In this document: positions 35,733-44,414 of the stretch, in pieces
Layout of the letters: each line of letters starts with the position of its first letter
Numbering within the stretch: the first letter of the stretch is position 1
Source: an uncultured Oscillospiraceae bacterium
GTDB lineage: Bacteria; Bacillota; Clostridia; Oscillospirales; Ruminococcaceae
Assembly: GCA_949743955.1 (NCBI GenBank)
Contig: CATJVQ010000023.1
Span: 1 to 64,000, forward strand
Direction: 5' to 3'
Length of the DNA: 64,000 nt
Translations under genes and position numbers: made by a program
Notes under the pieces: model-generated
The model's database searches: none
Seen by the model: the letters and a program-made list of their open reading frames with translations, nothing else
Told to the model about the DNA's origin: nothing

Positions 35733-36167
35733 TTACCGTTTCTTATATAATACGATCTGCGGATCCGCCCCGCCACATCCATATGTACAGACAAGGATGT
35801 ACTGTTCGTCGGCGACGAGTCCGTAGCACCGATCGCTCCCAGGAATTTCGATTTGATTCCCTAAATACACATAGTCGTCTTTAAGCAACTTTACAGACTG
35901 TCCGTTCGCGAGCGGGTACTCTAAATTGACGTAGAAACCGTTTAGCAGATTGAGATCACTGACCTGCAAATTCTCTATCCCCAGGGAATTGATTTCGGCG
36001 ATCAGTGTACTTTTTAAGCGCAGGAAGGCATCATGACCACCCTTTTGGATCTGTTCGGCGGCGATACAGCTTCCTCCAAAGGGATGTCCGCCCGTCTCCG
36101 TGCAGCCGCCGCATTCCTCTTTCCTGCCGCACTGTTCACAGCAGTCCATACCGCAGATCGATACCAT
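35733..36167 (-). CDS. DUF3795-like cysteine-rich protein
   Basis: 144 aa. The N-terminal 40 residues hold a cysteine cluster (SICGMDCCEQCGRKEECGGC...GGSCIAAEQIQKGGH) like DUF3795 proteins, which may bind metal or an Fe-S cluster. The rest (DLNLLNGFYVNLEYPLANGQ, VYLGNQIEIPG) is beta-rich and unplaced. ATG at 36167 has GGAGG 7-8 nt upstream; an ATG 15 nt before it is too close. AT-rich; member of a four-gene accessory group. Confidence 0.65.
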   Translation of the reverse strand: MVSICGMDCCEQCGRKEECGGCTETGGHPFGGSCIAAEQIQKGGHDAFLRLKSTLIAEINSLGIENLQVSDLNLLNGFYVNLEYPLANGQSVKLLKDDYVYLGNQIEIPGSDRCYGLVADEQYILVCTYGCGGADPQIVLYKKR

Positions 36168-36223
36168 TTCATATACCTCCATTAAATCTTATTTTGTCAG
36201 CCAACGCGGGGGATGGCAGAATA

Positions 36224-36772
36224 TCACCGTTTTCCCAGCAGAGATATAAATTCATCTGTATTTTTAACCCCATTTTCGATGACAGCTTTATAAACATCCA
36301 TGCTCGTGTATTTCTCAAAGGAATATAATTTCCGAGCAATCAGTTCACTCTTGATACGGAGGATATCATCCCTTTGAGACACACTGGTTTTGGACGCGAT
36401 ATCATCACAGAAACGTTCCGCGGCGAGGATGGTTTCCTCATCGAAAAACCATAAATCGACGTTCCACAGCTCTCCGGTCACGGTGGTCTCAAACCCATGG
36501 AACCAGACTTTATTTCCCTCCTGGTTTATCTCCTCCTTCGCCTCATACCATACGGGATGAATGGTGCGAAAAATATAGGAGGAGAGCTCATACAGCTTCT
36601 CCAGGGACATCGCGTGATTTTCGATATTGATGTCCAGATCGTTCCACGCCATCATGTCCATTCGATAGCTGCCGATGATATGCGGAGCCCCGATTTCTTC
36701 CAGTTTTTTCAGCAGACCGAATTCGTATAGCAGGCGGTCTGCGTTTTTCTTTCGGTCCATCGTCTTTGTCAT
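36224..36772 (-). CDS. Nucleotidyltransferase-fold protein
   Basis: 182 aa. IIGSYRMDMMAWNDLDINIE (about 33-52) matches the nucleotidyltransferase signature, a GS at the turn and DxD after about ten residues (DLDI). FETTVTGELWNVDLWFFDEET supplies a further Asp (WNVDLWFF). This resembles DUF4269-type proteins and aminoglycoside-adenylyltransferase-like folds. Substrate unknown; could be an antibiotic-modifying enzyme or an MNT antitoxin-like protein, but no HEPN partner is visible. Part of the AT-rich group. Confidence 0.65.
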   Translation of the reverse strand: MTKTMDRKKNADRLLYEFGLLKKLEEIGAPHIIGSYRMDMMAWNDLDINIENHAMSLEKLYELSSYIFRTIHPVWYEAKEEINQEGNKVWFHGFETTVTGELWNVDLWFFDEETILAAERFCDDIASKTSVSQRDDILRIKSELIARKLYSFEKYTSMDVYKAVIENGVKNTDEFISLLGKR

Positions 36773-36813
36773 ATATCCCCCTTGCTTTTCAAATGAATTA
36801 ACTCGAAGAACTG

Positions 36814-37287
36814 CTATATGGACAATTCAAATTCAATCTCATGGCGCAAGGGAATATTGTTTTCGCCAATCAGAGGAATATCCGGTTTTAATTTTCTTGA
36901 GATATCCAGAGCGTTGTGGAAGAGATGCGCCATATCGAACCCTCTTTTTTGATAAAACCGGATCGCATTGATATTATCGTTTGTTGTAATCAGGATAATC
37001 TTGTGGAGTTTTCTTTTCTTTGCTTCCTGTATAACCATTTCTAAAAGTTTACTGCCGATCCCCTGATTTTCTCTCATACTGTCAAGAGAAGTGATTTCCA
37101 ATATGCAGTCATGAACCATATAGGTTATCAGGCCGATAATATCGTTTCCCTCTGCAAAGTAGAATCCTTCCGTTTGAGTCATATCAACTTCTTTGCCGCG
37201 GATAATCATAATGGTGGTATACCAGTGTTCCCTGATAAACGCATTGACCAGTTCCCTGTCCGTACTGCTGATTCGTTTACATTCCAT
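36814..37287 (-). CDS. GNAT-family N-acetyltransferase
   Basis: 157 aa with acetyl-CoA-binding motif A: CILEITSLDSMRENQGIGSKLLEMVI (RxxGxG/A form QGIGSKLL), then LITTNDNINAIRFYQKRGFDM, the FY-KRGF motif B. Acceptor unknown. RBS AAAGGATTATGAGCT precedes the ATG. AT-rich neighbour of the nucleotidyltransferase-like gene, 41 bp upstream of it. This gene is intact, unlike the interrupted one at 12.9 kb. Confidence 0.8.
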   Translation of the reverse strand: MECKRISSTDRELVNAFIREHWYTTIMIIRGKEVDMTQTEGFYFAEGNDIIGLITYMVHDCILEITSLDSMRENQGIGSKLLEMVIQEAKKRKLHKIILITTNDNINAIRFYQKRGFDMAHLFHNALDISRKLKPDIPLIGENNIPLRHEIEFELSI

Positions 37288-37344
37288 AGCTCATAATCCT
37301 TTGCCGGGACAATGCGGATAGCATATCCTCCCGATTCTGTCTTT

Positions 37345-37911
37345 TCAGAACAGATTGCGGAAGATATTTTCGAGCGGGATGGAGAAATCATCGTACAGAG
37401 AGACGGGGATCTCGCTCTTATATTCGGCCCGTTCCTTGTCGGAGAGGACGACGTAATCCGGATAGATGCCGTAGACCTCGTCGAGGACAAATTTTTTGTC
37501 CCGCAGCAGGTAGACTTCGATTGTCTTCCGGTCGGGATCGGCGAGCCAGTACTCTCTGACGCCGCAGCGCTCGTAGAGATCCTTTTTATATCCCCGGTCC
37601 TTTTTCTCTGTCCCGTGGGAGAGGACCTCCACAATCAGATCCGGCGCGCCGTGGATACCGTCCCGCTTGATGATGTCCTTTTTGCACACGATCATGACGT
37701 CGGGGATCACGCGGTCCTTTTCGGTCAGATAGACGTCGGTGCCGTCGGAGAAGGCTTCGCAGGTTTTTCCGTACAAATAATTCTGAAAAGCGAAAAAAAT
37801 ATTGCCGATGATCCGATTATGATTCACCAGAGGGCGCGGGGACATCAAAATGATCCGGTTATTGAGCATCTCGTCCCGCAGTTCCTCCTGATAGGCCAGA
37901 TTATCACTCAT
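37345..37911 (-). CDS. Uma2-family (DUF820) endonuclease-like protein
   Basis: 188 aa with the Uma2 motifs MSPRPLVNHNRIIGNI, VIPDVMIVCKKDII, GAPDLIVEVLSHGTEKKDRGYKKDLYERCGVREYWLADP, which form a PD-(D/E)xK-type restriction-endonuclease-like core. The usual VEVLSPST reads VEVLSHGT. Function of the family is unproven; it is abundant in cyanobacteria and in accessory DNA. ATG at 37911 has GGAGG 8 nt upstream. A 57-bp gap separates it from the GNAT gene downstream. Confidence 0.8.
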   Translation of the reverse strand: MSDNLAYQEELRDEMLNNRIILMSPRPLVNHNRIIGNIFFAFQNYLYGKTCEAFSDGTDVYLTEKDRVIPDVMIVCKKDIIKRDGIHGAPDLIVEVLSHGTEKKDRGYKKDLYERCGVREYWLADPDRKTIEVYLLRDKKFVLDEVYGIYPDYVVLSDKERAEYKSEIPVSLYDDFSIPLENIFRNLF

Positions 37912-38035
37912 AGAATAAACCTCCGTTCCAGGGTGAGTTTTATATCCTGCTGCAAGTTTACCCGCATTCAGGGTGGGCAAACCTGACAAATCACGTTTGC
38001 AATAAGATTGATCCCCGTTTTGACCAGAGATCGTG

Positions 38036-39130
38036 TCAGTACAGCCCCATACGGGACGGCGCGTCCGAGTGCATGAAGGTGTCTACCGAATAGGCGAAGA
38101 GAATCGCGCCGTAGTCAGAAAATTCGATGTTGCTCAGCTGCTGCGGGGTCATCTGGGAGAGATCCGCGAGCGTTACGCGCTGGTATTCGTGCGCGAGGAA
38201 CGGCAGCACGGAGCGCATCTGTTCGTCCCCGAAGACGAGCAGGCTCCCCCTGGCCGATCCGCTTCCCTTCTGCCGCACATCCACCACCGGCGAGATCCCG
38301 CCGAAATACACGTCCAGCGGGCGCCCCAGCTCATATAGATGAGTGGGATAGAGCGTGTTGTATTCCCGGGTGCGGCTTCCGTGGTGCGTGACGCTGAACT
38401 CGCGGCTCGAGCCCGCATACACATACAGGCTGAGGACATCCGGCTCGATATTGCGGAATTCCACCCGGTCATACAGGCTGCCGTAGTAGGTATCGGTGAG
38501 GTAGCGGATACTGAAGCGGCTCAGCGCGTAGGGGGTGTTCCCCATGCGGCGGGAGAGTTCGTCATAGACAAAATATCCCCCCTGCATGGTGAGGAGTGTC
38601 TCGGTATTATAGTAGATATACTGGCTGCTGTGTTCAAGCAGCGTTGTGTAGACATCCACACACAGGAGCTTGCCGGAAAGGCTCTTATACCGCTCCTCGA
38701 TAAACTGCTTCTGATTATAGATATCCGAATCCGCCAGGCGCGGTGTCTCGTTCTGCAGGATAGCGCTTGCGGTGGGGATGAGCATCACATAGACCGGTAC
38801 GCTCTGGCGCGAGGCAAAATCGATGATGGCGTTCGTATTGCTCTGCACATAGCGGCTGACCGGCGGCTGGATATTCTCAATGAGGCGATCCCCGCCAATA
38901 AAGACACTGTCCTGCTCCCGGCCTCCCAGCGCGTAACTGAGGCTGACACGCATCCCCGAGAGCGTGCGCCCCAGCGGGAACGCCTCCCGCAAAAACGCCT
39001 CCGCCCGCTGCGCGGGATCCGCCCCCGAGGGGAAGCCGATGCCGAGGACAATTCCCTTGATGATACTCGCGAGGCCGAAAACGGCGATGATAACCAGCGT
39101 TACGGCCGCGGAAATCCGTTTGGACAGCAT
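38036..39130 (-). CDS. DHHW-family (SGNH-like) membrane-anchored protein lacking its signature residues
   Basis: 364 aa with one N-terminal membrane segment (about 6-27) and an extracytoplasmic domain. The framework is clearly DHHW-family: ENIQPPVSRYVQSNTNAIIDFA, VYVMLIPTASAIL, RYLTDTYYGSLYDRVEF, DVYFGGISPVVDV and LLVFGDEQMRSVLPFLAHEY. The family-naming TDHHWT is TETLLT (176-181), and the SGNH serine (KDS) is Glu (GDE, 301-303). Acetyl transfer to a surface polymer, as with AlgX-like proteins, is therefore not expected. Last gene of an operon, 49 bp after the MBOAT gene. AAGGAGG precedes the ATG. Confidence 0.75.
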   Translation of the reverse strand: MLSKRISAAVTLVIIAVFGLASIIKGIVLGIGFPSGADPAQRAEAFLREAFPLGRTLSGMRVSLSYALGGREQDSVFIGGDRLIENIQPPVSRYVQSNTNAIIDFASRQSVPVYVMLIPTASAILQNETPRLADSDIYNQKQFIEERYKSLSGKLLCVDVYTTLLEHSSQYIYYNTETLLTMQGGYFVYDELSRRMGNTPYALSRFSIRYLTDTYYGSLYDRVEFRNIEPDVLSLYVYAGSSREFSVTHHGSRTREYNTLYPTHLYELGRPLDVYFGGISPVVDVRQKGSGSARGSLLVFGDEQMRSVLPFLAHEYQRVTLADLSQMTPQQLSNIEFSDYGAILFAYSVDTFMHSDAPSRMGLY

Positions 39131-39179
39131 CCCTTCCCTCCTTATCCCTGTCTTATCATATCATAAAATGGCCTGAAAA

Positions 39180-40514
39180 TCACTTCGCCAGCAGCATCAT
39201 GCAGGACACACCCAGGAGCACGATGTTTGCCGCCAGTGTCCCGAAGCCTGCCAGCGCGGGCAGACGCCTCTTGCACCAGCCGGCCAGATGCGGCAGAACC
39301 GGGACGCTTAAAAACGCTCCCAGAACCAGCGCCCAGGCATATTGGGAGAGGATATAGACGATCTGATCGTTCATGAGCATCTGACTTTGGAACGTGAAGA
39401 GAAGACTGAACATCTGCCTGGACGCATCCAGTGAATTCTGTGAAAGCAGCGTGAAGGAGAGGAGCACGGCCAGCAGGGCATAAACCCGCCCGAACAAAGC
39501 GGGCAGGCGGCTGAGCAGGCGGCCGTAAACATATTTTTCCCCCAGCGCCAGAACGGCGAGCGCCATCCCCCAGATCACACAGTTCGGGCGGAGACCGAAC
39601 CACGCCCCATAGAGCATCAGCCAGAGTACCGTGTTGCACGCATCGGAGAGGAAGCCGTATTCCGCACCGCCCAGCGAGCGGTAGACATACCGGCGCAGGT
39701 ATGCTCCGAGTGTAATCTGAAAGCGCGCAATAAACTCGCGTACGGAGTGCACATAGAACGGGTTCATCATGTTGCGCGGCAGCTTGACGGAAAAAATAAG
39801 CCCCAGTCCGCGCGCGCAGTCGCAGTAGGCGCTCAGGAAGAAGACGACGCCCATCGCAAACGAGATAAGCAGCAGCCATGCGGAGAGCGTGGTCCTCTCC
39901 CGGGGAGGGATTTCCGCTATCCGCCGCCATGCCTCCAGAAGCGTGTCGGCAAGGACGACACGCTTGGCCACGCCTCGGATGAACAGCACCAGCCCCGTGG
40001 AAATGGACGCGAACGAGAGCTTCCGTGTCCGGAGCTGCGCGCGCAGGACGCCACTATCCACATACGGCCCGAGGACGACGCGCCCGAAGAAGCAGAAGCA
40101 CAGAAAAAAGCGCACCGGACTGCGCTCCGCATTCTCACCCCGGTATACGTCCACCACATACCCGAGCGACGAGAGCCCCCATATGAGCAGTCCCGCCGGG
40201 AGCGGCGCTCCCTCCGTCTGCACACGCATCAGGCAGTAAAACACCAGGCACAGCGTCTTGAGGACGCTTATCCCGGCTGTCAGCCGCGCCAGAAAGCGGT
40301 GTCTCTCCCCGATCCGGGCAAGAAGCAGACCTGTGCCGTAGTCGATGAGCAAAAGGCCCAGCAGGAGCGGCAGGCTCCCCGCATCCAGCAGAGCGTAAAA
40401 CAGGAGCGAGAGTATAAGCAGTGTCACATTCTGCATGCGTCCCCGTGTCAGGGCGCAGAGGAAAAGGCCTGCGGGCAGGAAAATGAACAGAAAGGTCAGG
40501 CTGTACCAGGTCAT
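39180..40514 (-). CDS. MBOAT-family (AlgI/DltB-like) membrane protein lacking catalytic histidines
   Basis: 444 aa, about ten hydrophobic segments. The order is that of AlgI/DltB: MTWYSLTFLFIFLP, SLLFYALLDAGS, the reading GVAKRVVLADTLL, YCDCARGLGLIF and LRRYVYRSLGG. The conserved RWH of EFWRRWHISL is RFQ (264-266), the catalytic WHG is WFG (305-307), and the following YHG position reads LAV. MBOAT proteins normally move acyl groups across the membrane; without these His residues that seems lost. The ATG overlaps the rnmV stop as ATGA. Confidence 0.8.
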   Translation of the reverse strand: MTWYSLTFLFIFLPAGLFLCALTRGRMQNVTLLILSLLFYALLDAGSLPLLLGLLLIDYGTGLLLARIGERHRFLARLTAGISVLKTLCLVFYCLMRVQTEGAPLPAGLLIWGLSSLGYVVDVYRGENAERSPVRFFLCFCFFGRVVLGPYVDSGVLRAQLRTRKLSFASISTGLVLFIRGVAKRVVLADTLLEAWRRIAEIPPRERTTLSAWLLLISFAMGVVFFLSAYCDCARGLGLIFSVKLPRNMMNPFYVHSVREFIARFQITLGAYLRRYVYRSLGGAEYGFLSDACNTVLWLMLYGAWFGLRPNCVIWGMALAVLALGEKYVYGRLLSRLPALFGRVYALLAVLLSFTLLSQNSLDASRQMFSLLFTFQSQMLMNDQIVYILSQYAWALVLGAFLSVPVLPHLAGWCKRRLPALAGFGTLAANIVLLGVSCMMLLAK

Positions 40515-41113
40515 TCCCCATCTCCTTCCCCGCCGCACTCCTCCACCAGCGCCTCGAGCGTCTCCATGGAACAGAGGTCGCCGAGGATTTCGCACAGGGC
40601 GTTCGCACTCAGGTTTTCCGGGAGCCCTAGCCGCCGCTGAAAACGCCGCCTCTTCGCTGCGCTGTCCGCCCCGCCCGAGAGGCCCCACGCATAGAGCTGC
40701 GCCTTACTGACACGCACAGTTTCCGCCGCTTCCTCGCCGCACACCACGCCCGCACGCCGCAGCGCCCGCTCAAGAGTGCTGCGCTCGATCCCCTCCACGC
40801 CGAGCTTCCCCTCCCTGGAGGGGCGCGTCTTGCGCCGTTCCCTGCCGTAGATGTCGGGGATATAGACATGGACAATTTTCTCCGGCCCGACAGCTCCCTT
40901 GAGATAGCCGCGGATGCGAAAACCCGCTGTGTCCGAGTCGGTGAGGACGGCGACACCGTTCTTCTCCGCTAGGCGGCGGATGAGGGCCAGCTTCTCCGGA
41001 TGGGAAAAGATGCCGAAACCATCCGTAGTAAGGATGATGCCCTCGACAAACGAGGAGAGCTTGCTCTTATCGTACCGCCCCTCGACGATCAGCGGCCGGT
41101 TCAGGCGGATCAC
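40511..41113 (-). CDS. rnmV: Toprim ribonuclease M5-like protein
   Basis: 200 aa with a Toprim domain: RPLIVEGRYDKSKL (catalytic Glu) and LTDSDTAGFRIRGYL (DxD). The end (RAGVVCGEEAAETVRVSKAQLYAWGL) resembles DUF4093 of RNase M5, which matures 5S rRNA. The TDPD of typical M5 is TDSD. Start GTG at 41113, with GGAGG upstream and GTGA overlap with the holA stop; the upstream part of the frame has no support. ksgA, the usual neighbour, is not here. Confidence 0.8.
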   Translation of the reverse strand: MIRLNRPLIVEGRYDKSKLSSFVEGIILTTDGFGIFSHPEKLALIRRLAEKNGVAVLTDSDTAGFRIRGYLKGAVGPEKIVHVYIPDIYGRERRKTRPSREGKLGVEGIERSTLERALRRAGVVCGEEAAETVRVSKAQLYAWGLSGGADSAAKRRRFQRRLGLPENLSANALCEILGDLCSMETLEALVEECGGEGDGE

Positions 41114-42147
41114 CTTTCGTCCTCCCCGGAGAAAAGCGCCGTGACCGTCTCCTCGAGCACGATGCGTGCGTCGCACTGGGTGGACTTGAGGCGCAGATCG
41201 GCGCGCCCGAGCGCGTCCAGCGCCTGTGTGAGCCTCTTTTCACTCAGGCGGCGCTGATCCCGTATCGCATTGTCCACCGCGAAGGTCCGCTTGCCGTAGC
41301 CGAAGTCTGCCGCCACCTGCGCCGCCGTTTTCTTCGCCGTGAGCGCCGCCTTCGCGCGGTACAGATCCACGTAAAACCCCGACAGTACGCTCAGGATACT
41401 CTCCGGCGGATAGCGCAGATAGAAAAGATCCCTCAATATCCGCATGCTCCCGGCATAGTCCCCCCGCAGGATGGCTTTGGACAGGCCGTAAATATTGTCC
41501 TCCGGGCGCTGCGGAGTCAGGCGATCAACGTCCTGTGCTTCAATGTCGCCGCTGTAGTCATGCAGGGCGCAGAGCTTTTCCACCTCCGCGAGCAGTGTGC
41601 CGGTCTGCGTACCGGCCCGTTCGATAAGAGCCTTGGCCGCGGCAGGGGAGAGGGCACACCCCCTCTTTTCTGCCGCGGCCCGGACAAGCTTCTGCAGTAC
41701 AGCCGCCGATCGCTCCCGCAACTCAAACACGCATCCGTATTTATCCGCGAGCCGGAGAAGTTTTTTGGACTTTTCATCCCGCTTCGCATCCACCGCGCCG
41801 CTCTTTTCGATGAGGATCAGCCGGCAGGTCTCATCCAGGGACGCGAAGATTTTTTCCAGACGCTTAAAAAGGTCCGCAGTAATGTCCTTCGGCACAACGT
41901 CGAAAAGCAGGACACTGCGGCGCGAGGCCATCAGCGGCAGCGTGGTCACGGCCTCCTCGAGTGCGTCCGCGTCGAGCTGCGCGAAATCTAGGCGCACATC
42001 ATTGAAGGAGGAGAAATCGCCCCCTCCCATTAGCCGCGAGAGCACCTTCTGCTTGAGGTGCTCCTCCTCGCCGTAGAGAAACGCCAGCGCGGGCAGTTCG
42101 CCGCCCGCTATGGCCTTATCCATCGCTTTTTCATCGGTGAGAGTCAT
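41110..42147 (-). CDS. holA: DNA polymerase III delta subunit
   Basis: Clamp-loader subunit, 345 aa. It has the family pattern ALAFLYGEEEHLKQKVLSRL at the start, SRRSVLLFDVVPKD, EDNIYGLSKAILRGDYAGSMRILRDLFYLRYPP, and a helical C-terminus. It overlaps comEC by ATGA and rnmV by GTGA, so the three are translated together. holA next to comEC is a standard Firmicute arrangement. Confidence 0.93.
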   Translation of the reverse strand: MTLTDEKAMDKAIAGGELPALAFLYGEEEHLKQKVLSRLMGGGDFSSFNDVRLDFAQLDADALEEAVTTLPLMASRRSVLLFDVVPKDITADLFKRLEKIFASLDETCRLILIEKSGAVDAKRDEKSKKLLRLADKYGCVFELRERSAAVLQKLVRAAAEKRGCALSPAAAKALIERAGTQTGTLLAEVEKLCALHDYSGDIEAQDVDRLTPQRPEDNIYGLSKAILRGDYAGSMRILRDLFYLRYPPESILSVLSGFYVDLYRAKAALTAKKTAAQVAADFGYGKRTFAVDNAIRDQRRLSEKRLTQALDALGRADLRLKSTQCDARIVLEETVTALFSGEDER

Positions 42148-44237
42148 GCTTTTCCTCCGGTCCCCTTTCGGAAAACGAATGTGGTTACGCTGTCCCCTGT
42201 GCGGAGCTTCATGGTTTCGTCCTCCCGCAGGCGCTCCGTTTTATCTCCCCGGATCACCGCCTGCGTGGATAAATCTGTTTTCATTATAACACAGTTTTCA
42301 TTGCATTTTAAGAGGCTGGCCCCGCCAATCTCAATTTTACAGGCCCGTCCGCACGAACAGGGGTAGACTGTCAGTACTGCGCCGAGGGTGGAGAGTGTAA
42401 ACTCCTCCTCCGGCGCCGCCGCTTTCTTGGCCGCCGGCGCCTTGGACAGGAGCGCCCGGGTGTACTCTCCTGTCCCCGGCAGGATCAGCCTCGAGGGCGG
42501 GAGCCTCTCAAACAGCCGTACTGCGCCCGCCGCATGGTCGTTGTCCAGCGTGGATCCCAGCGCCAGATCGAGGGACGTTATCCCCTCCTCCCGGCAGTAG
42601 GTGTCGATGAGGCGCCCGGCATAGACAGAGTCGGGCAGACCGATGAGTGAAGCGTGCGAACCGGACGCAATCAACGCGGCGTCCACGCCCTCGAACACGA
42701 CGACGCGTACCGTCCCCCTCTCGGCGAAGGCGGCTGTCGCCCAGCCGGCGGCGAACACGGCCGCGCCAAGCAAAGCGCACAGGCGGCGTACCCGCCCCGG
42801 CGCGCGCAGGAAGAACAGAGCCACCGCTCCCGCATAGAAGACGATCAGCAGCAGGCGGACAAAATCGTACCGCACGGGCAGAAACGCCGCCGGCAGCGAG
42901 GAAAAGGCGTGCGCCACCGCCTCCAGCGATCGCGCGAAGACCCTGGCGATCCCGGCCAGTACCTGAGCTGCTGGTTCCAGAAAGGGGATCTGCCCCAGAA
43001 TCAGCATCGGCAGGGCACACCAGAGGAGAAGCGTTGCAAGCGGCATTGCCAGCAGGGACGCCAATGGGGAGAGGAGGGTGAGCGTATCGAAGAGGAAAAT
43101 CATGACCGGCAGGGTCAAAAGGAACGCCGCCAGCGAGACACCCAGCGCCCCGGAGAGCTTCCGCCCCAGTCCCAGACGCTGTAACCATCTGCTAATGGGA
43201 TTTGTCAGGAGAAGGATCCCCAGTGTCGCTGAAAATGAGAGCAGGAATCCCGCGCTCAGCGCGCTGTACGGATTCCACAGGCACAGCGCCGCCGCGGCCA
43301 GTCCGAGAGAGGAGAGCGCATCCGTTTTCTTTCCGAGGCATGTCCCGATGAGGCAGAGCCCCAGCATCACTCCGGCGCGCATGACCGAGGGGGTGAAGCC
43401 CGCGAGCGCCATAAAGAGCGCCATCACCGGCAGCGAAAGGAGCGCGCTCGTGCGCTTCTTCACGCCCAGCGCACGCAGAAGCCCTGCGAACAGCAATGTC
43501 ACCAGCGAGAGATGGAAGCCCGATACCGCTGTCAGATGCGTTAGCCCTGCACGGCGGAAATCCAGCTCCAGATCCTCTCCCATGTCCGAGCGGTCCCCGA
43601 CCAAAAGCGCGTTCACCATCGCCGCCTCTCTTGGCGGAAGCAGGCGGCGCAGGGTCGCTCGGATTTTCTGCCGCAGCCGGAGAAGCCGGTACTCCGCCCG
43701 CCCTGTCTCCCGGGCCGGGGAGACCTCAATCCCGGCGGGGACACCGCGCAGGAGCAGCCCCTCCGCGAGGGAATGGAACCGATACTTCCCGCTCAGATCT
43801 GTTTCGGACAGCGTGACATAGCCGCGCAGATCCTCGCCCACATCCACCGGGAGAATGGACGCGCTCGAGAGGCGGATATCCGTGCGCAGGACGCGGCCGT
43901 CCCGCAGCGGGATGCGCGCCGCGAGAAGATAACCGGCGCGATCCTCACGGTAGCTGACTTCTGTGACGAGTCCCTCCAGATATACTGTCCGTTCCGCGAG
44001 TGAGCGCACGGGGCGCATCCACAGAAGATCCCGCGCCAGCACGTTCGCCATCGACAATGCGCTGACCGCCAGCAGCAGGCATACTGTCCCCCGTGCTTTC
44101 TTGACCAGCAGGGGAGAAAGCAATCCGCAGACCAGCAGAAAAACGCTCACCGCCGCAGCAAAATTATCCCCAAACAGCAGGGCGGCCGCTGAGGACAGGA
44201 AAACAAGAAGTCCTATCACAAACAGCGGCCGCTTCAT
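42144..44237 (-). CDS. comEC: ComEC/Rec2-family DNA-uptake channel protein
   Basis: 697-aa polytopic protein. It has an N-terminal OB-like region, and the competence domain with LVGDRSDMGEDLELDFRRAGLTHLTAVSGFHLSL (the usual HxxxxSGxH core), LAGFTPSVMRAGVMLGL and several membrane helices. The C-terminal beta-lactamase-fold domain is degenerate: the HxHxDH zinc motif reads TLDNDH (about 563-568). Start ATG at 44237 follows AAAGGGA; an upstream ATG at 44306 has no ribosome site. Whether DNA uptake works is unclear since no comEA/comG is present here. Confidence 0.9.
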   Translation of the reverse strand: MKRPLFVIGLLVFLSSAAALLFGDNFAAAVSVFLLVCGLLSPLLVKKARGTVCLLLAVSALSMANVLARDLLWMRPVRSLAERTVYLEGLVTEVSYREDRAGYLLAARIPLRDGRVLRTDIRLSSASILPVDVGEDLRGYVTLSETDLSGKYRFHSLAEGLLLRGVPAGIEVSPARETGRAEYRLLRLRQKIRATLRRLLPPREAAMVNALLVGDRSDMGEDLELDFRRAGLTHLTAVSGFHLSLVTLLFAGLLRALGVKKRTSALLSLPVMALFMALAGFTPSVMRAGVMLGLCLIGTCLGKKTDALSSLGLAAAALCLWNPYSALSAGFLLSFSATLGILLLTNPISRWLQRLGLGRKLSGALGVSLAAFLLTLPVMIFLFDTLTLLSPLASLLAMPLATLLLWCALPMLILGQIPFLEPAAQVLAGIARVFARSLEAVAHAFSSLPAAFLPVRYDFVRLLLIVFYAGAVALFFLRAPGRVRRLCALLGAAVFAAGWATAAFAERGTVRVVVFEGVDAALIASGSHASLIGLPDSVYAGRLIDTYCREEGITSLDLALGSTLDNDHAAGAVRLFERLPPSRLILPGTGEYTRALLSKAPAAKKAAAPEEEFTLSTLGAVLTVYPCSCGRACKIEIGGASLLKCNENCVIMKTDLSTQAVIRGDKTERLREDETMKLRTGDSVTTFVFRKGTGGKA

Positions 44238-44315
44238 GATGCCATTCCCTTTCCCGGAATCCGGAAGAACCGGGTTCCGCTCTGTAAGATTGATGCTTAT
44301 ACTCATATTTAATTA

Positions 44316-44386
44316 AAATTGTACAATCTGCGGGGCGAGAAATCTTATGCCTATGGATTTTTTGACCCGCAGATTGTCTACAATTT
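44316..44386 (-). repeat. Long imperfect inverted repeat between apt and comEC
   Basis: Arms of 19 nt (44316-44334) and 21 nt (44366-44386) differ only by one 2-nt insertion; the loop is 31 nt. On the minus strand it follows apt and precedes TTTTAATT, so a terminator or attenuator for comEC is possible. Confidence 0.6.
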
Positions 44387-44414
44387 ATTGAATATCAGTA
44401 TTAATCCCCGCGGT

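Noticed and set aside
36224..37287. Nucleotidyltransferase plus GNAT as a toxin-antitoxin pair
   Set aside because: No HEPN partner for the former and no DUF1778-type antitoxin for the latter; the 41-bp gap and sizes do not fit a standard pair.
41114..41176. N-terminal extension of rnmV to 41176
   Set aside because: The extra 21 residues lie within holA, carry no ribosome site and no similarity, whereas GTG 41113 has GGAGG and a GTGA overlap.
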